Positions 9,429 to 17,317 of a DNA stretch of 64,000 bases are shown piece after piece. The DNA is from UBA10649 sp965227045. GTDB lineage: Bacteria; Actinomycetota; Actinomycetes; S36-B12. The notes under the pieces were generated by a model, which saw nothing but the letters and a program-made list of their open reading frames with translations, was not told the DNA's origin and searched no databases. Within the stretch, counting starts at the first letter, position 1; every line of letters starts with the position of its first letter. The translations under genes were made by a program, and so were the position numbers. The stretch lies in NCBI GenBank assembly GCA_965227045.1, contig OZ245718.1, positions 2,046,001 through 2,110,000 of the forward strand, written 5' to 3'.

Positions 9429-9765
9429 GACTCCGCCTCGGTTCTGGTCTGCTCGCAGCACGACGAGTTCGCATCGAAGGCACCCCGAACTTCGCCTTTG
9501 CGCCCCTCACAGGGAATCGCTTGTAGCTGTCGAGGCGTCGCCGTGACGCCGCCACGGAAAGTCCGCCACCGCACTGGAAGCGACATTACGGAGAACTCCC
9601 ATCGATTTTCAGCGACCCGCGCGGTGGCACGTGACACCCCGCGACTCCGCCCCTGATTATTTACTATTGTTCATACTGGTTTAACCAGTGTCGCCGCGGA
9701 ACCGGGCGCTGTCAAGAACAAACCTATTCGTTTATGATAGATTTTCAGGCGACTGGAGGTGACCC
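9429..9765. other. Divergent intergenic region between aldehyde dehydrogenase and GntR regulator
   Basis: This 337-bp non-coding stretch holds an FCD-type operator-like palindrome (9675-9689) and a -10-like TATGAT (9733-9738) placed 27 bp before the regulator's GTG. It is visibly more AT-rich than the flanks between about 9655 and 9750. No small gene is supported. Confidence 0.6.
9675..9689. promoter_or_regulatory. Candidate FadR/FCD-type operator
   Basis: ACTGGTTTAACCAGT is a perfect inverted repeat (ACTGGTT / AACCAGT) around one central base. Its core matches the TNGTNNNACNA pattern known for FadR-subfamily GntR regulators. It lies between the divergent aldehyde dehydrogenase and GntR-FCD genes, so the adjacent regulator is the obvious binding protein, controlling itself and the catabolic run. 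Confidence 0.65.
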
Positions 9766-10497
9766 GTGGCGACCGCGCCCTCATTTGGAACTTCGCGAGC
9801 TGGCGTAGCCGCAGCCGCGCTCGCAGTCGTCGTGTCGGACGCCGAAACTGGGGCGCGACTGGGGACCAAGGAAGAGGTCCGGGCGAGAGTTGATGTCTCG
9901 CTCGGCACGTTCAACGAAACGCTACGCCTGCTTCAAGAGCGCGGGCTGGTGACCGTGCGACCAGGTCCCGGCGGTGGCGTATTCGTAGCTGAACAGTCAC
10001 CAATGACGCGTCTGGGACACGCTCTTCTCGGCCTCAATATCGATCGTCATACCGTCGCCGAAGCGGTCAGGATCAGGAACGCGTTGGACTTCCTGATAGT
10101 GGAGGACGCCTGCCGTTACGCGACTGAACCAGACCTGACTGCAATCGCCGCAGCGCTCCAGCGCATGGCCGACACGGTCAAAGCCGACGATGGCATCGCA
10201 TTTCTGCGCGCAAACTGGAATCTTCACTCCAAAATCGCTGCCGCCGCACGGAGCGAGATACTCAGTTCCATCTACCTGTCCCTACTCGACCTCATCGAAG
10301 AGCACACCATCTCTGTGGTCAGCGCGGGGCCGATGTCACTGAGTGAGTTCCACGAAGAACGCTTAGCGGTTCACACTGAACTCGTCCGGGCAATCGAGGA
10401 TGGCGACGTCGACTTGGCGAGAGCAGTCTTACTAAGGCATAACCAAGGTCTACAGGCTGATACACAACCGCGAAGCCACAGTCACAACCGGAGGTAG
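9766..10497 (+). CDS. GntR family transcriptional regulator, FCD (FadR) subfamily
   Basis: A 243-residue regulator. Residues about 5-75 form a winged helix-turn-helix (TKEEVRARVDVSLGTFNETLRLLQERGLVTVRPGPGGGVFV). Residues about 85-235 form an all-helical FCD effector domain with the expected acidic and His metal-ligand pattern (RIRNALDFLIVEDACRYA, NWNLHSKIAAAA, HTELVRAIEDGDVDLARAVLLRH). Its GTG follows GGAGGTGA at ideal spacing. Such proteins usually repress the neighbouring catabolic genes until a carboxylate or sugar-acid effector binds. It is divergent from the aldehyde dehydrogenase run. Confidence 0.9.
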   Translation: MATAPSFGTSRAGVAAAALAVVVSDAETGARLGTKEEVRARVDVSLGTFNETLRLLQERGLVTVRPGPGGGVFVAEQSPMTRLGHALLGLNIDRHTVAEAVRIRNALDFLIVEDACRYATEPDLTAIAAALQRMADTVKADDGIAFLRANWNLHSKIAAAARSEILSSIYLSLLDLIEEHTISVVSAGPMSLSEFHEERLAVHTELVRAIEDGDVDLARAVLLRHNQGLQADTQPRSHSHNRR

Positions 10498-11022
10498 CGG
10501 CGAGGACTGAGTCGTATTTGATCGACCCAGGTACGCACGACACCGTTACCGCTGAGTCCCCAGTTCAGTTCAATTTGGCGAAGTAAGTTGTTCGCGTCAG
10601 CTATTTGGATGCCCAGACTTCAGTTGGCTCCTTCGTAGACAGCGTGAAACTTAAAACTCTCGCCACAGTGCAGTTGTGGTCGCGTCCACCGACTGATGGA
10701 CTTCCGGTTCCAGTCGCCCCGCATTTGCAGACGCGTCGAGGTCAACGGCGTCTATTCCGCGCTACTGGCGATCGCCCAAAAACGATTGCGGATCATGCGT
10801 TCTGCCTTCTTCAACCGGTCGCGGACGCTCAAATCGGAGGGCCACAACCGCAGACTCCAAAAGTGCTCCGCACGGACGCACATCTCTCGATCGGTGGACC
10901 AGACTGGACGTTCTCTGCCCGTAGTCGAGATCCGCCACCAGCCACGCGGCCGACACGACAGTCACCGCGACTCACTGAGTACACGCGGCAGAACTGTGAC
11001 CTTGCAGGGCAGCGTTCGAAAA
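10498..11022. other. Gene-free intergenic stretch between convergent genes
   Basis: About 525 bp between the GntR stop and the terminator of the second sugar-binding protein gene. Open frames are short and conflicting on both strands, and none has a family signature or a convincing ribosome site. I see no RNA gene or repeat here. Confidence 0.5.
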
Positions 11023-11064
11023 GCATCCGGGTGGGGGCCGCCATGGCGACTCCCACCCGGATGC
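11023..11064 (-). terminator. Rho-independent terminator of the second sugar importer operon
   Basis: A 13-bp perfect stem (GCATCCGGGTGGG with CCCACCCGGATGC) encloses a 16-nt loop. On the minus strand the stem is followed by TTTT. It lies 14 bp past the stop of the binding-protein gene, as expected for the end of the 15163-11079 operon. Confidence 0.85.
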
Positions 11065-11078
11065 GACAAGCGTCGCGT

Positions 11079-12131
11079 CTAGCAGCTAGACCGGTACGCT
11101 GCGGCCTGGCCTTCAGGACTGTCGACATTCGCCTGCGTAATGATCGACACCGGTGAACTGACCGCCTCCACAGGCTTGCCAGCCACCGCGGCCAAGCCGA
11201 GTTCGACAGCCTTCTCGCCCATTGTCTGGGGCTGCTGCGCGATCAGTGCCTGAACGGTGTTGTCCTTCAGTTCAGCGATCTGGCCGGGGCCAGCGTCGTA
11301 CCCGACGAGTGCGACGTCGCCTTGCTTTCCGGCCTGCTTCAGGCCAGTCGCTGCACCCTCAGCGGCGATCTGACCCACGGCGAAGATGCCAGTGATATCA
11401 GGATCCTTTTGCAGCGCGGCCGCGACGAGCTGGGCTGCAGTAATAGCGGTGTTCTTGCTGTACTGGACGCCCAGGTAGTCGAAGGACGAGTCGCCCTTGA
11501 CAGCCTCTTCGAAACCCGTCACTCGATTGTCCGTGTTCTGGACTCCGGGAATCGATCCGATGACAAGAACCTTCCCGCCATCGGGCCTCAGCTGCTTCAA
11601 CGCTTCGAATGCAGCCGCGCCGCCCGCTACGTCGTCGGTGAGCACCGATGTGACAGCGAACGATGGATCATCAGTTGCGGAGTTGACGAAGACGACCTTG
11701 ATGCCAGCATCGGCGGCCGCTTGGAGGGGTGCCTGCATAGCAGTGGAGTCCGTGGCCGACACGATCAACAGGTCAGGCTTGAGCGCGGTGATCGAGTCGA
11801 TGATGGGCTTCTGCTGGGTAGCGGTGCCATCCAGCGGTGCCTGCGTGGTTACCTCAGCTCCGACAGCATCGGCCGCTCCTCGCACGCCGCATTCCAGGGT
11901 GGTCCAGAAGTTATCGCCGACTCCACCTGGCACGAACGCGATCGTGTACTTCTCGGCGGTGGATGCGGCAGCCGACTCGGCGGGGCTCGATGCCGCAACT
12001 GACTCTGCCGGGGCGGCCGCGTCTGCTTCACTCGAGGCATCGCTCGAGGCACTGCTCGAACAGCCGGTGAGTAGTGAGGCGCCAACCAGCACTGCGACAG
12101 AGCTGAGCGCCACGAACCGGTTTATCTTCAT
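11079..12131 (-). CDS. Sugar-binding lipoprotein of second ABC importer
   Basis: A 350-residue RbsB-type substrate receptor. The signal (ALSSVAVLVGASLLTGC) ends in a lipobox Cys followed by a low-complexity Ser/Ala linker to about residue 60; the mature part is a type 1 periplasmic-binding fold (SATDSTAMQAPLQAAADAGIKVVFVNSAT, IFAVGQIAAEGAATGLKQAG). AAAGGAG lies upstream of the ATG. It is the last gene of the operon ATPase, permease-isomerase fusion, binding protein, and is followed by a strong terminator. A hexose or gluconate-related ligand is suggested only by its neighbours. Confidence 0.9.
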   Translation of the reverse strand: MKINRFVALSSVAVLVGASLLTGCSSSASSDASSEADAAAPAESVAASSPAESAAASTAEKYTIAFVPGGVGDNFWTTLECGVRGAADAVGAEVTTQAPLDGTATQQKPIIDSITALKPDLLIVSATDSTAMQAPLQAAADAGIKVVFVNSATDDPSFAVTSVLTDDVAGGAAAFEALKQLRPDGGKVLVIGSIPGVQNTDNRVTGFEEAVKGDSSFDYLGVQYSKNTAITAAQLVAAALQKDPDITGIFAVGQIAAEGAATGLKQAGKQGDVALVGYDAGPGQIAELKDNTVQALIAQQPQTMGEKAVELGLAAVAGKPVEAVSSPVSIITQANVDSPEGQAAAYRSSC

Positions 12132-12212
12132 GTAGTTCTCCTTTGGCTAACCGATTGATGAGTTCTGAGATTCAGTTGGGGATACGCCGGTTCGACCTCA
12201 CTTTCGTTGCTG

Positions 12213-14405
12213 TCAAGGACGGATGGGTTCGGGCATGGCCAAGCTCCTTGGCCAGCCGGTCCCTGGTCGTGCCAACAGGAGGCGGAAGTCGCCTTCTGCG
12301 GTCCACGGGCCGAAGGAATCGGGTATTGCCACCACGTCTCCTTCGCGCATTGGCATGGAGTGTCTGCCACGCAGCTGACCCGCTCCGGAGAGAACGACGG
12401 TGACCGCGAACCCGCGATCTACCTCCACCCGAGTGCTGTTGCCTGGCGAAATGAGCTCGAGGCGGAAGTAGGGGTCGGCTTGCACGGGAAGCAGACTTTG
12501 CGTATGACGGCTTGACACGTTGAGATCCGTGCACGTGATCAAGTCGGCGAGGCGTTCGGACGACAGCTTCGAGGAATCGACTGCGGCAATTGCTGTGTCC
12601 AGTCCGAGACGGGTATCCGACTGCTCGGGCGACGACCCACTTGACGCCCGCTCCAAGACAATCGAGTACTGCGTTGGTTCTTGGATCGCGGCGGCGAGGA
12701 CTCCTTCGCCTATCGAATGTGGCGTGCCGGCCGGTACCAGTATCGCCATGCCGGGCCGAACTTCGATGCGGTTGAGATTGTCCAGCATCCAAGCATCGTC
12801 TTGAGCGTTGTGCCGGTCGACGAGTTTCGCCGGCGAGACGTCGTCCTTCCACCCGAGATAGGCGACGCTGCCTTCAGCCGCCTCAAGAATCAGCCAGGCT
12901 TCCGTCTTCCCGTAGGCAGCGTTAAGGCGTCGTCGGGCAAACGCGCGGTCGGGATGAACTTGAACCGGGAGTCGCCGGTCGACATCAAGGAGCCTAAACA
13001 GAATCCCAGTGTCGGCTGGGCTTTCGGTCTGTGCCGCGTACTGGCCTACCCACGCCTCGTGGTCCGCTGCCACGAGTTGCTGCAGGGTCGAGCCGTCAAG
13101 CGCCCTCGACAATCCCAACGACTCGTCGTCTTGAAGAGCAGTCGTAGATCCGAGCCATTCCTCGGATTGAATGCCGTCGCTCAGAGTGAGGCCGCGTAGT
13201 GCGGCGATGCGGTGCCCTCCTCGTTCTTGATGCGAAATGAAGTTTGGCTGAAGCAGTACTGGCCGGCCGGGTTCGGGCGCAGGGTTCGGAGATCCCTGAA
13301 CGCGTGGCCCTGCTGCGTTCGAATTTGCAGCCGTGGTCGGCTCCGGTGCACGCCTTCGCGCAGCTCGACCGCCGCGAGCTGCAGCCTGTCGACGGCGCTG
13401 GTCGATGTACACCGCGAGAATCAGGATGACGCCGACCGCGACGAGCTGCCAGAACGGCTCGACACCGGTGATGATGAAGCCGTCCTGCAGGACTGCTGGG
13501 ATTGATAGTCCTACCGCGGTTCCAAAGACCGTCCCTATGCCTCCGAAGAGACTGGTACCGCCAATTACGACCGCCGAGATGACACTCAGGTTGGTTTGGC
13601 CCTGGCCGCTGATGGCGGTGCTATTGAACGTTGCCAGAGAGAGGATGCCTGCGAAACCCGCCAAGGCGCCGGAGATCATGTAGACCAAGATGAGTCTCTG
13701 GTCCACTCTCACTCCCACACGGCGGGAGGCCTCTTCGCTCGAACCGATCGCAAACACGTGCAGCCCGAACTGGGTTCGGTGCAGCAGGATTCCGAAGGCT
13801 ATGAATAGAACCGTGGTGATCAGGACGATGATCGGGATCGTTGTGCCGGGGATGTTGCCGTAACCGACGGCGCTGGCGAGGACACTCGGCACATCCTTGA
13901 TGTCCTCGCCCCCGGTGATCACCAGGGCAAGACCTAGGGCTGCGCCGTACGTTCCGAGAGTGACGATGAAGGGAGGGACCTTCATCTTGGCGATAATCAC
14001 TCCGTTGAGCAGTCCCCACGCGGCGCCGCAACCGACGGCAACGATCGCGCCAACGATCGCGACACCCCATCCCTCAGAACCGAGTGCGCGCATGCTCATC
14101 GACGCGATGACGCCGGAGAAGACTAGGACTGCGCCGATCGAGAGATCGATTCCCGCCGTGATGATCACGAAGGTCATGCCGATACCCATCACGCCGAGAA
14201 TCGCCATGTTCTGAAGAACCTGTCGCGCATTCGCCCAGGTCGGGAAGACCTCCGGGGCCAAGAGCGAGAAGACAATCAAGATGACAATGAGGATCAGGAG
14301 AATCTGAAATGCCTGGACTTCAAGGACTCGTCGGAGCATCTCCCTGCCGCGGCCTTCGCGAGCGGACTGATCGACTTCCTCAAGACCTGACTTGTCCGTA
14401 TTCAT
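12213..14405 (-). CDS. Fusion: sugar ABC permease (RbsC-like) + class I mannose-6-phosphate isomerase
   Basis: A continuous 730-codon frame joins two normally separate proteins. Residues 1-335 are a BPD_transp_2 permease (IITAGIDLSIGAVLVFSG, VISAVVIGGTSLFGGIGTVFGTAVG). Residues about 336-378 are a charged then Pro/Ala-rich linker. Residues about 379-730 are a type I phosphomannose isomerase with the zinc ligands in VQVHPD (482-486), KTEAW (E502) and PAGTPHSIG (H563). The permease C-terminus is cytoplasmic in this family, so the isomerase would sit at the inner mouth of the channel. The ATG overlaps the ATPase stop (ATGA). A merged frame from sequencing error is the main alternative. Confidence 0.85.
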   Translation of the reverse strand: MNTDKSGLEEVDQSAREGRGREMLRRVLEVQAFQILLILIVILIVFSLLAPEVFPTWANARQVLQNMAILGVMGIGMTFVIITAGIDLSIGAVLVFSGVIASMSMRALGSEGWGVAIVGAIVAVGCGAAWGLLNGVIIAKMKVPPFIVTLGTYGAALGLALVITGGEDIKDVPSVLASAVGYGNIPGTTIPIIVLITTVLFIAFGILLHRTQFGLHVFAIGSSEEASRRVGVRVDQRLILVYMISGALAGFAGILSLATFNSTAISGQGQTNLSVISAVVIGGTSLFGGIGTVFGTAVGLSIPAVLQDGFIITGVEPFWQLVAVGVILILAVYIDQRRRQAAARGGRAARRRAPEPTTAANSNAAGPRVQGSPNPAPEPGRPVLLQPNFISHQERGGHRIAALRGLTLSDGIQSEEWLGSTTALQDDESLGLSRALDGSTLQQLVAADHEAWVGQYAAQTESPADTGILFRLLDVDRRLPVQVHPDRAFARRRLNAAYGKTEAWLILEAAEGSVAYLGWKDDVSPAKLVDRHNAQDDAWMLDNLNRIEVRPGMAILVPAGTPHSIGEGVLAAAIQEPTQYSIVLERASSGSSPEQSDTRLGLDTAIAAVDSSKLSSERLADLITCTDLNVSSRHTQSLLPVQADPYFRLELISPGNSTRVEVDRGFAVTVVLSGAGQLRGRHSMPMREGDVVAIPDSFGPWTAEGDFRLLLARPGTGWPRSLAMPEPIRP

Positions 14406-15163
14406 GCAACCGCACCCCCGATCGCACCTGTCATGGCCGCGACGAGTTGCTCCATGCTCGTTTGCTGTGCCGAGTAGGTCGCTACGCGCCTACCCATCCG
14501 GAAGACCTGGATGCGGTCGGCCACCGCCATCACTTCTGGCATGGAGTGGCTGATGAGGACAACCGCCGTGCCCCGGTCTCTGACACGCCGTATGGTCTCG
14601 AGGACGTTTTCGGTCTGGCGCACACCGAGCGCGGCAGTGGGCTCATCGAGAAACACGACTCCCTCGGCCCATGCCACGGCTCTTGCGATAGCGACGGCTT
14701 GGCGTTGTCCCCCCGACATGCTGCCGACCGCAGTCGTCAAGCTTCGAATAGTCGCTCCAAGTTCGTCGAAGGCCTGCCTCGACTGCCTACGCATCGCAGG
14801 GGTGTCTAGAAATCCGAGCTTGCCGAGTGGCCCTCGGCGTCGTATTTCGCGACCGAGGAACATGTTCTGCACCGCCGACAAGTCCGGCGCTAGTGCGAGG
14901 TCCTGGTAGACCGTCTCGATGCCCAACGCCCTGGCCCTCGTAGGCGTCGGCAGATCCACCTCGATGCCATTGACGAGAATCGTGCCCGAGTTGATTGCCA
15001 GGTTTCCCGAGAGAGCCTTGACCAGAGTCGACTTGCCAGCACCGTTGTCGCCGATTAGTGCGACGACCTCTCCGGGGTAGACGTCGAAGTCCGCCCCGTC
15101 CAAGGCGCGGACATGGCCGAAGCTTCGCTCGATCTTGCGCGCTTCCAGCGCCGGGATGCTCAT
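14402..15163 (-). CDS. Sugar ABC importer ATP-binding protein, single NBD (FrcA-like)
   Basis: A 253-residue single-domain ATPase with Walker A GDNGAGKST, signature MSGGQRQAVAIARA and Walker B GVVFLDEPTAALG. Unlike the tandem RbsA-type protein at 1250-2785 it has one nucleotide-binding domain, as in the fructose importer FrcA, and must act as a dimer. The ATG at 15163 begins the conserved region (SIPALEARKIERSFGHVRALDG); the frame extends to 15481, but the extension is Arg-rich and non-homologous and crosses the predicted promoter. It is the first gene of the second importer operon. Confidence 0.88.
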   Translation of the reverse strand: MSIPALEARKIERSFGHVRALDGADFDVYPGEVVALIGDNGAGKSTLVKALSGNLAINSGTILVNGIEVDLPTPTRARALGIETVYQDLALAPDLSAVQNMFLGREIRRRGPLGKLGFLDTPAMRRQSRQAFDELGATIRSLTTAVGSMSGGQRQAVAIARAVAWAEGVVFLDEPTAALGVRQTENVLETIRRVRDRGTAVVLISHSMPEVMAVADRIQVFRMGRRVATYSAQQTSMEQLVAAMTGAIGGAVA

Positions 15164-15739
15164 CGCGCTGTCGCCGATCCCTGATCGTCTATCCGTGCCT
15201 GAACGCTGTGCGCGGAGTGGGGTGTCGCGAACGTGAAACGTCCAGTCGGTGCGACGCGGATGGCATTGCCACTCACGACGCCGCCACGCACACAGCGCGT
15301 GGCGCAGGTGCTGTTCAGCGTCATGTCGGTGGTCTTCGCGCTCACTGCGTCCCCTCGGTCGTCTGTTGGATTCGCGCTTGGGGCCTCTAGCAGGTCCCCT
15401 ACGTCGTCGCCTCGCCGACTCGAAAGATATGTTATTGTCACGAACAATACAAGCAGTTTCTTTATTACGAATCGGGAACAAAATCGATGAGCGAGGGCCT
15501 CCTCTGGCGGGGAATTGGCGAGCACGCCGCCGGCATGCTCTTCGACAAGGTGGGTGTGGGGGGTTCGGTCGCGGAGGATCATCCGCTGACTCTGGCCGAG
15601 CGGACGGCCGTTGTCCTGCACTCCGTCGGCGAGGCTCCTCGCCCTCGTGCTGACCGCGTGCGCTCGCTCAGACAGCGGCGTATGGCGGGTTTTGAGGCAC
15701 GACCCTCGTCAACGACGATCGTCAGTTGACGAGGTCGAC
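15164..15739. other. Divergent regulatory region between importer operon and gluconokinase
   Basis: A 576-bp region holding a promoter/operator for the minus-strand importer (15424-15452), then a leader of about 255 nt before the ATPase start. On the plus side a short frame (15487-15729) includes GGSVAEDHPLTLAERTAVVL, faintly like the GTTGE...LT..E motif of dihydrodipicolinate-synthase-family proteins. That could be a decayed fragment, but the match is weak. No intact gene is supported. Confidence 0.45.
15424..15454 (-). promoter_or_regulatory. Operator-containing promoter of the second sugar importer operon
   Basis: Read on the minus strand: -35 TTGTAT (15447-15452), 17-bp spacer, -10 TATCTT (15424-15429). 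The inverted repeat TATTGTTCGTGACAATA spans the end of the -35 and most of the spacer, so a bound repressor would block polymerase. A block of 27 bases (15428-15454) is identical to the promoter at 28084-28110, in the same orientation to its downstream operon. Confidence 0.7.
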
Positions 15740-17317
15740 ATGGGTCGCGTTCCGTCTGCGGTGATCATCGGACTTGATGTAGGAACTACGGGGACGAAGG
15801 CGGTTGCTTTCAACGTCGACGGGGGGTTCCGGCACGGCACTCAGCGGTCGTACGCGCTGACCGAACCCAAGCCGGGTTGGCAGGTACAAGATCCTCACGC
15901 AGTTGTAGAAGCGGCGTTTTCGGCGGTAGCAGAGTGCGTTTCCTCATGCCACCCATCTGAAGTGGTGGCCGTGTCTATGAGCGCGGCAATGCATGGCCTG
16001 ATTGGTGTTGACGGGACCTTGTGGCCGATTACGGCGCTACTCACCTTCGCCGACGGCAGAGCCTCGGAAGTGAGTCGCGAGATCCACGCCAGCGGCGTGG
16101 CAGAAGCGCTACATGAAGCCACAGGCACGCCAGTCCATCCCATGTCGCCGATGACGAAGATCCGATGGTTCGGTTTGCACGACCCAGTCACCAGCGAGAA
16201 GGTCAGATTCTGGTTGGGCCTCAAGGACTGGATCCTCTACGCGTTCACGGGTGAGCTCGTGACAGAGCGATCCACGGCGTCGGGCTCAGGACTCATGGAC
16301 CGGTGGTCGGGCGACTGGAGTGACGCGGCGTTGGACGCGGCACGGATGGATCGCAGTTTGCTGCCGAGCATTCTGCCTACCACCCATATCCTGCCGATGT
16401 CCGCGAGCGCGGCCTCTCGGGTCGGATTACCCGCCTCCACCCCTGTGGTGCTAGGGGCGGGCGATGGCCCGCTCGCGAACGTCGGTTGCGGCGCGGTCGA
16501 TGCTGGTGTTGCTGGGTTGTCTCTGGGTACCTCAGGCGCTATTCGCGTGGTCGTCTCACAGCAACCGCGTCGACTCGACCCATCCCTCTTCTGCTACGCA
16601 TTGGACGAACGTACGTGGACGATCGGCGGCGCCGTGAGCAACGGCGGCATCGTCCTCAACTGGTTAGCCGACCTGTTCGCCGTACAGAGTTCGCCTGACA
16701 CCAGCGAGACGCTCCGGCTTCTAGACCTGGCGGAGGCCGTGGCACCAGGCAGCGACGGATTGACGATGCTGCCATACCTGCTTCCGGAACGCGCTCCGTT
16801 GTGGGATCCCGATATCCCCGGTGCGCTGCTTGGCCTACGACGACAGCATGGACAACCGCATGTTGTGAGGGCTGGGCTCGAAGGCGTTGCGATGCAGCTT
16901 GCCGCTGTCGCCGCACTGCTCTCCACTGTCAGTCCAATTACGAGTATCCGAGCGACAGGCGGCGTGTTCCAGTCGCGACTTTGGGCGAGCATCGTGGCTG
17001 CATGCCTTGGTCGGGATCTGATAGTGAGCGAGGCAACCGGTGGTTCGGCGCTAGGAGCTGCGGCGCTGGGCCTGACGGCATTCGACCCGAGTTTGACGAC
17101 CGGCGAGGCAGCGGCGCGCTTGTCAGATCCGCACGCATCTGACGTCGTTGTGTCCGCGAAGCCTGAGTGGGTCACGGCATACGCCCACGCCCAAGCCAGA
17201 ATCCCGCTCCTCATTGAGGAGTTGGTGCGAGCTGGGCGGGCGTGGCCCGTTGCCGCCTCTGCAGATGTTCGTTCGTCGCAACCAACCGGGCAGCACGCAT
17301 CGAAAGGGTGCTCATGA
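15740..17317 (+). CDS. gntK: FGGY-family carbohydrate kinase, probable gluconokinase
   Basis: A 525-residue FGGY kinase. The N-terminal phosphate-binding motif is IIGLDVGTTGTKAVAF (about residues 9-24) and the C-terminal half carries the FGGY signature area and ATP-binding IRATGGVFQSRLWASIVAACLGRDL. FGGY kinases act on xylulose, glycerol, gluconate and others. Gluconate is favoured because the next gene, overlapping by four bases (ATGA), is 6-phosphogluconate dehydrogenase, giving gluconate to 6-phosphogluconate to ribulose-5-phosphate. The ATG at 15740 has GAGG five bases upstream. The substrate remains inference. Confidence 0.85.
   Translation: MGRVPSAVIIGLDVGTTGTKAVAFNVDGGFRHGTQRSYALTEPKPGWQVQDPHAVVEAAFSAVAECVSSCHPSEVVAVSMSAAMHGLIGVDGTLWPITALLTFADGRASEVSREIHASGVAEALHEATGTPVHPMSPMTKIRWFGLHDPVTSEKVRFWLGLKDWILYAFTGELVTERSTASGSGLMDRWSGDWSDAALDAARMDRSLLPSILPTTHILPMSASAASRVGLPASTPVVLGAGDGPLANVGCGAVDAGVAGLSLGTSGAIRVVVSQQPRRLDPSLFCYALDERTWTIGGAVSNGGIVLNWLADLFAVQSSPDTSETLRLLDLAEAVAPGSDGLTMLPYLLPERAPLWDPDIPGALLGLRRQHGQPHVVRAGLEGVAMQLAAVAALLSTVSPITSIRATGGVFQSRLWASIVAACLGRDLIVSEATGGSALGAAALGLTAFDPSLTTGEAAARLSDPHASDVVVSAKPEWVTAYAHAQARIPLLIEELVRAGRAWPVAASADVRSSQPTGQHASKGCS

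Noticed and set aside
10605..11156. A 183-codon plus-strand frame after the GntR gene
   Set aside because: It runs through the importer terminator and into the antisense of the binding protein, with no ribosome site or family feature.
15164..15481. N-terminal extension of the importer ATPase
   Set aside because: The 106 extra residues are Arg-rich and non-homologous, and the frame crosses the predicted promoter; the ATPase fold begins at the ATG at 15163.
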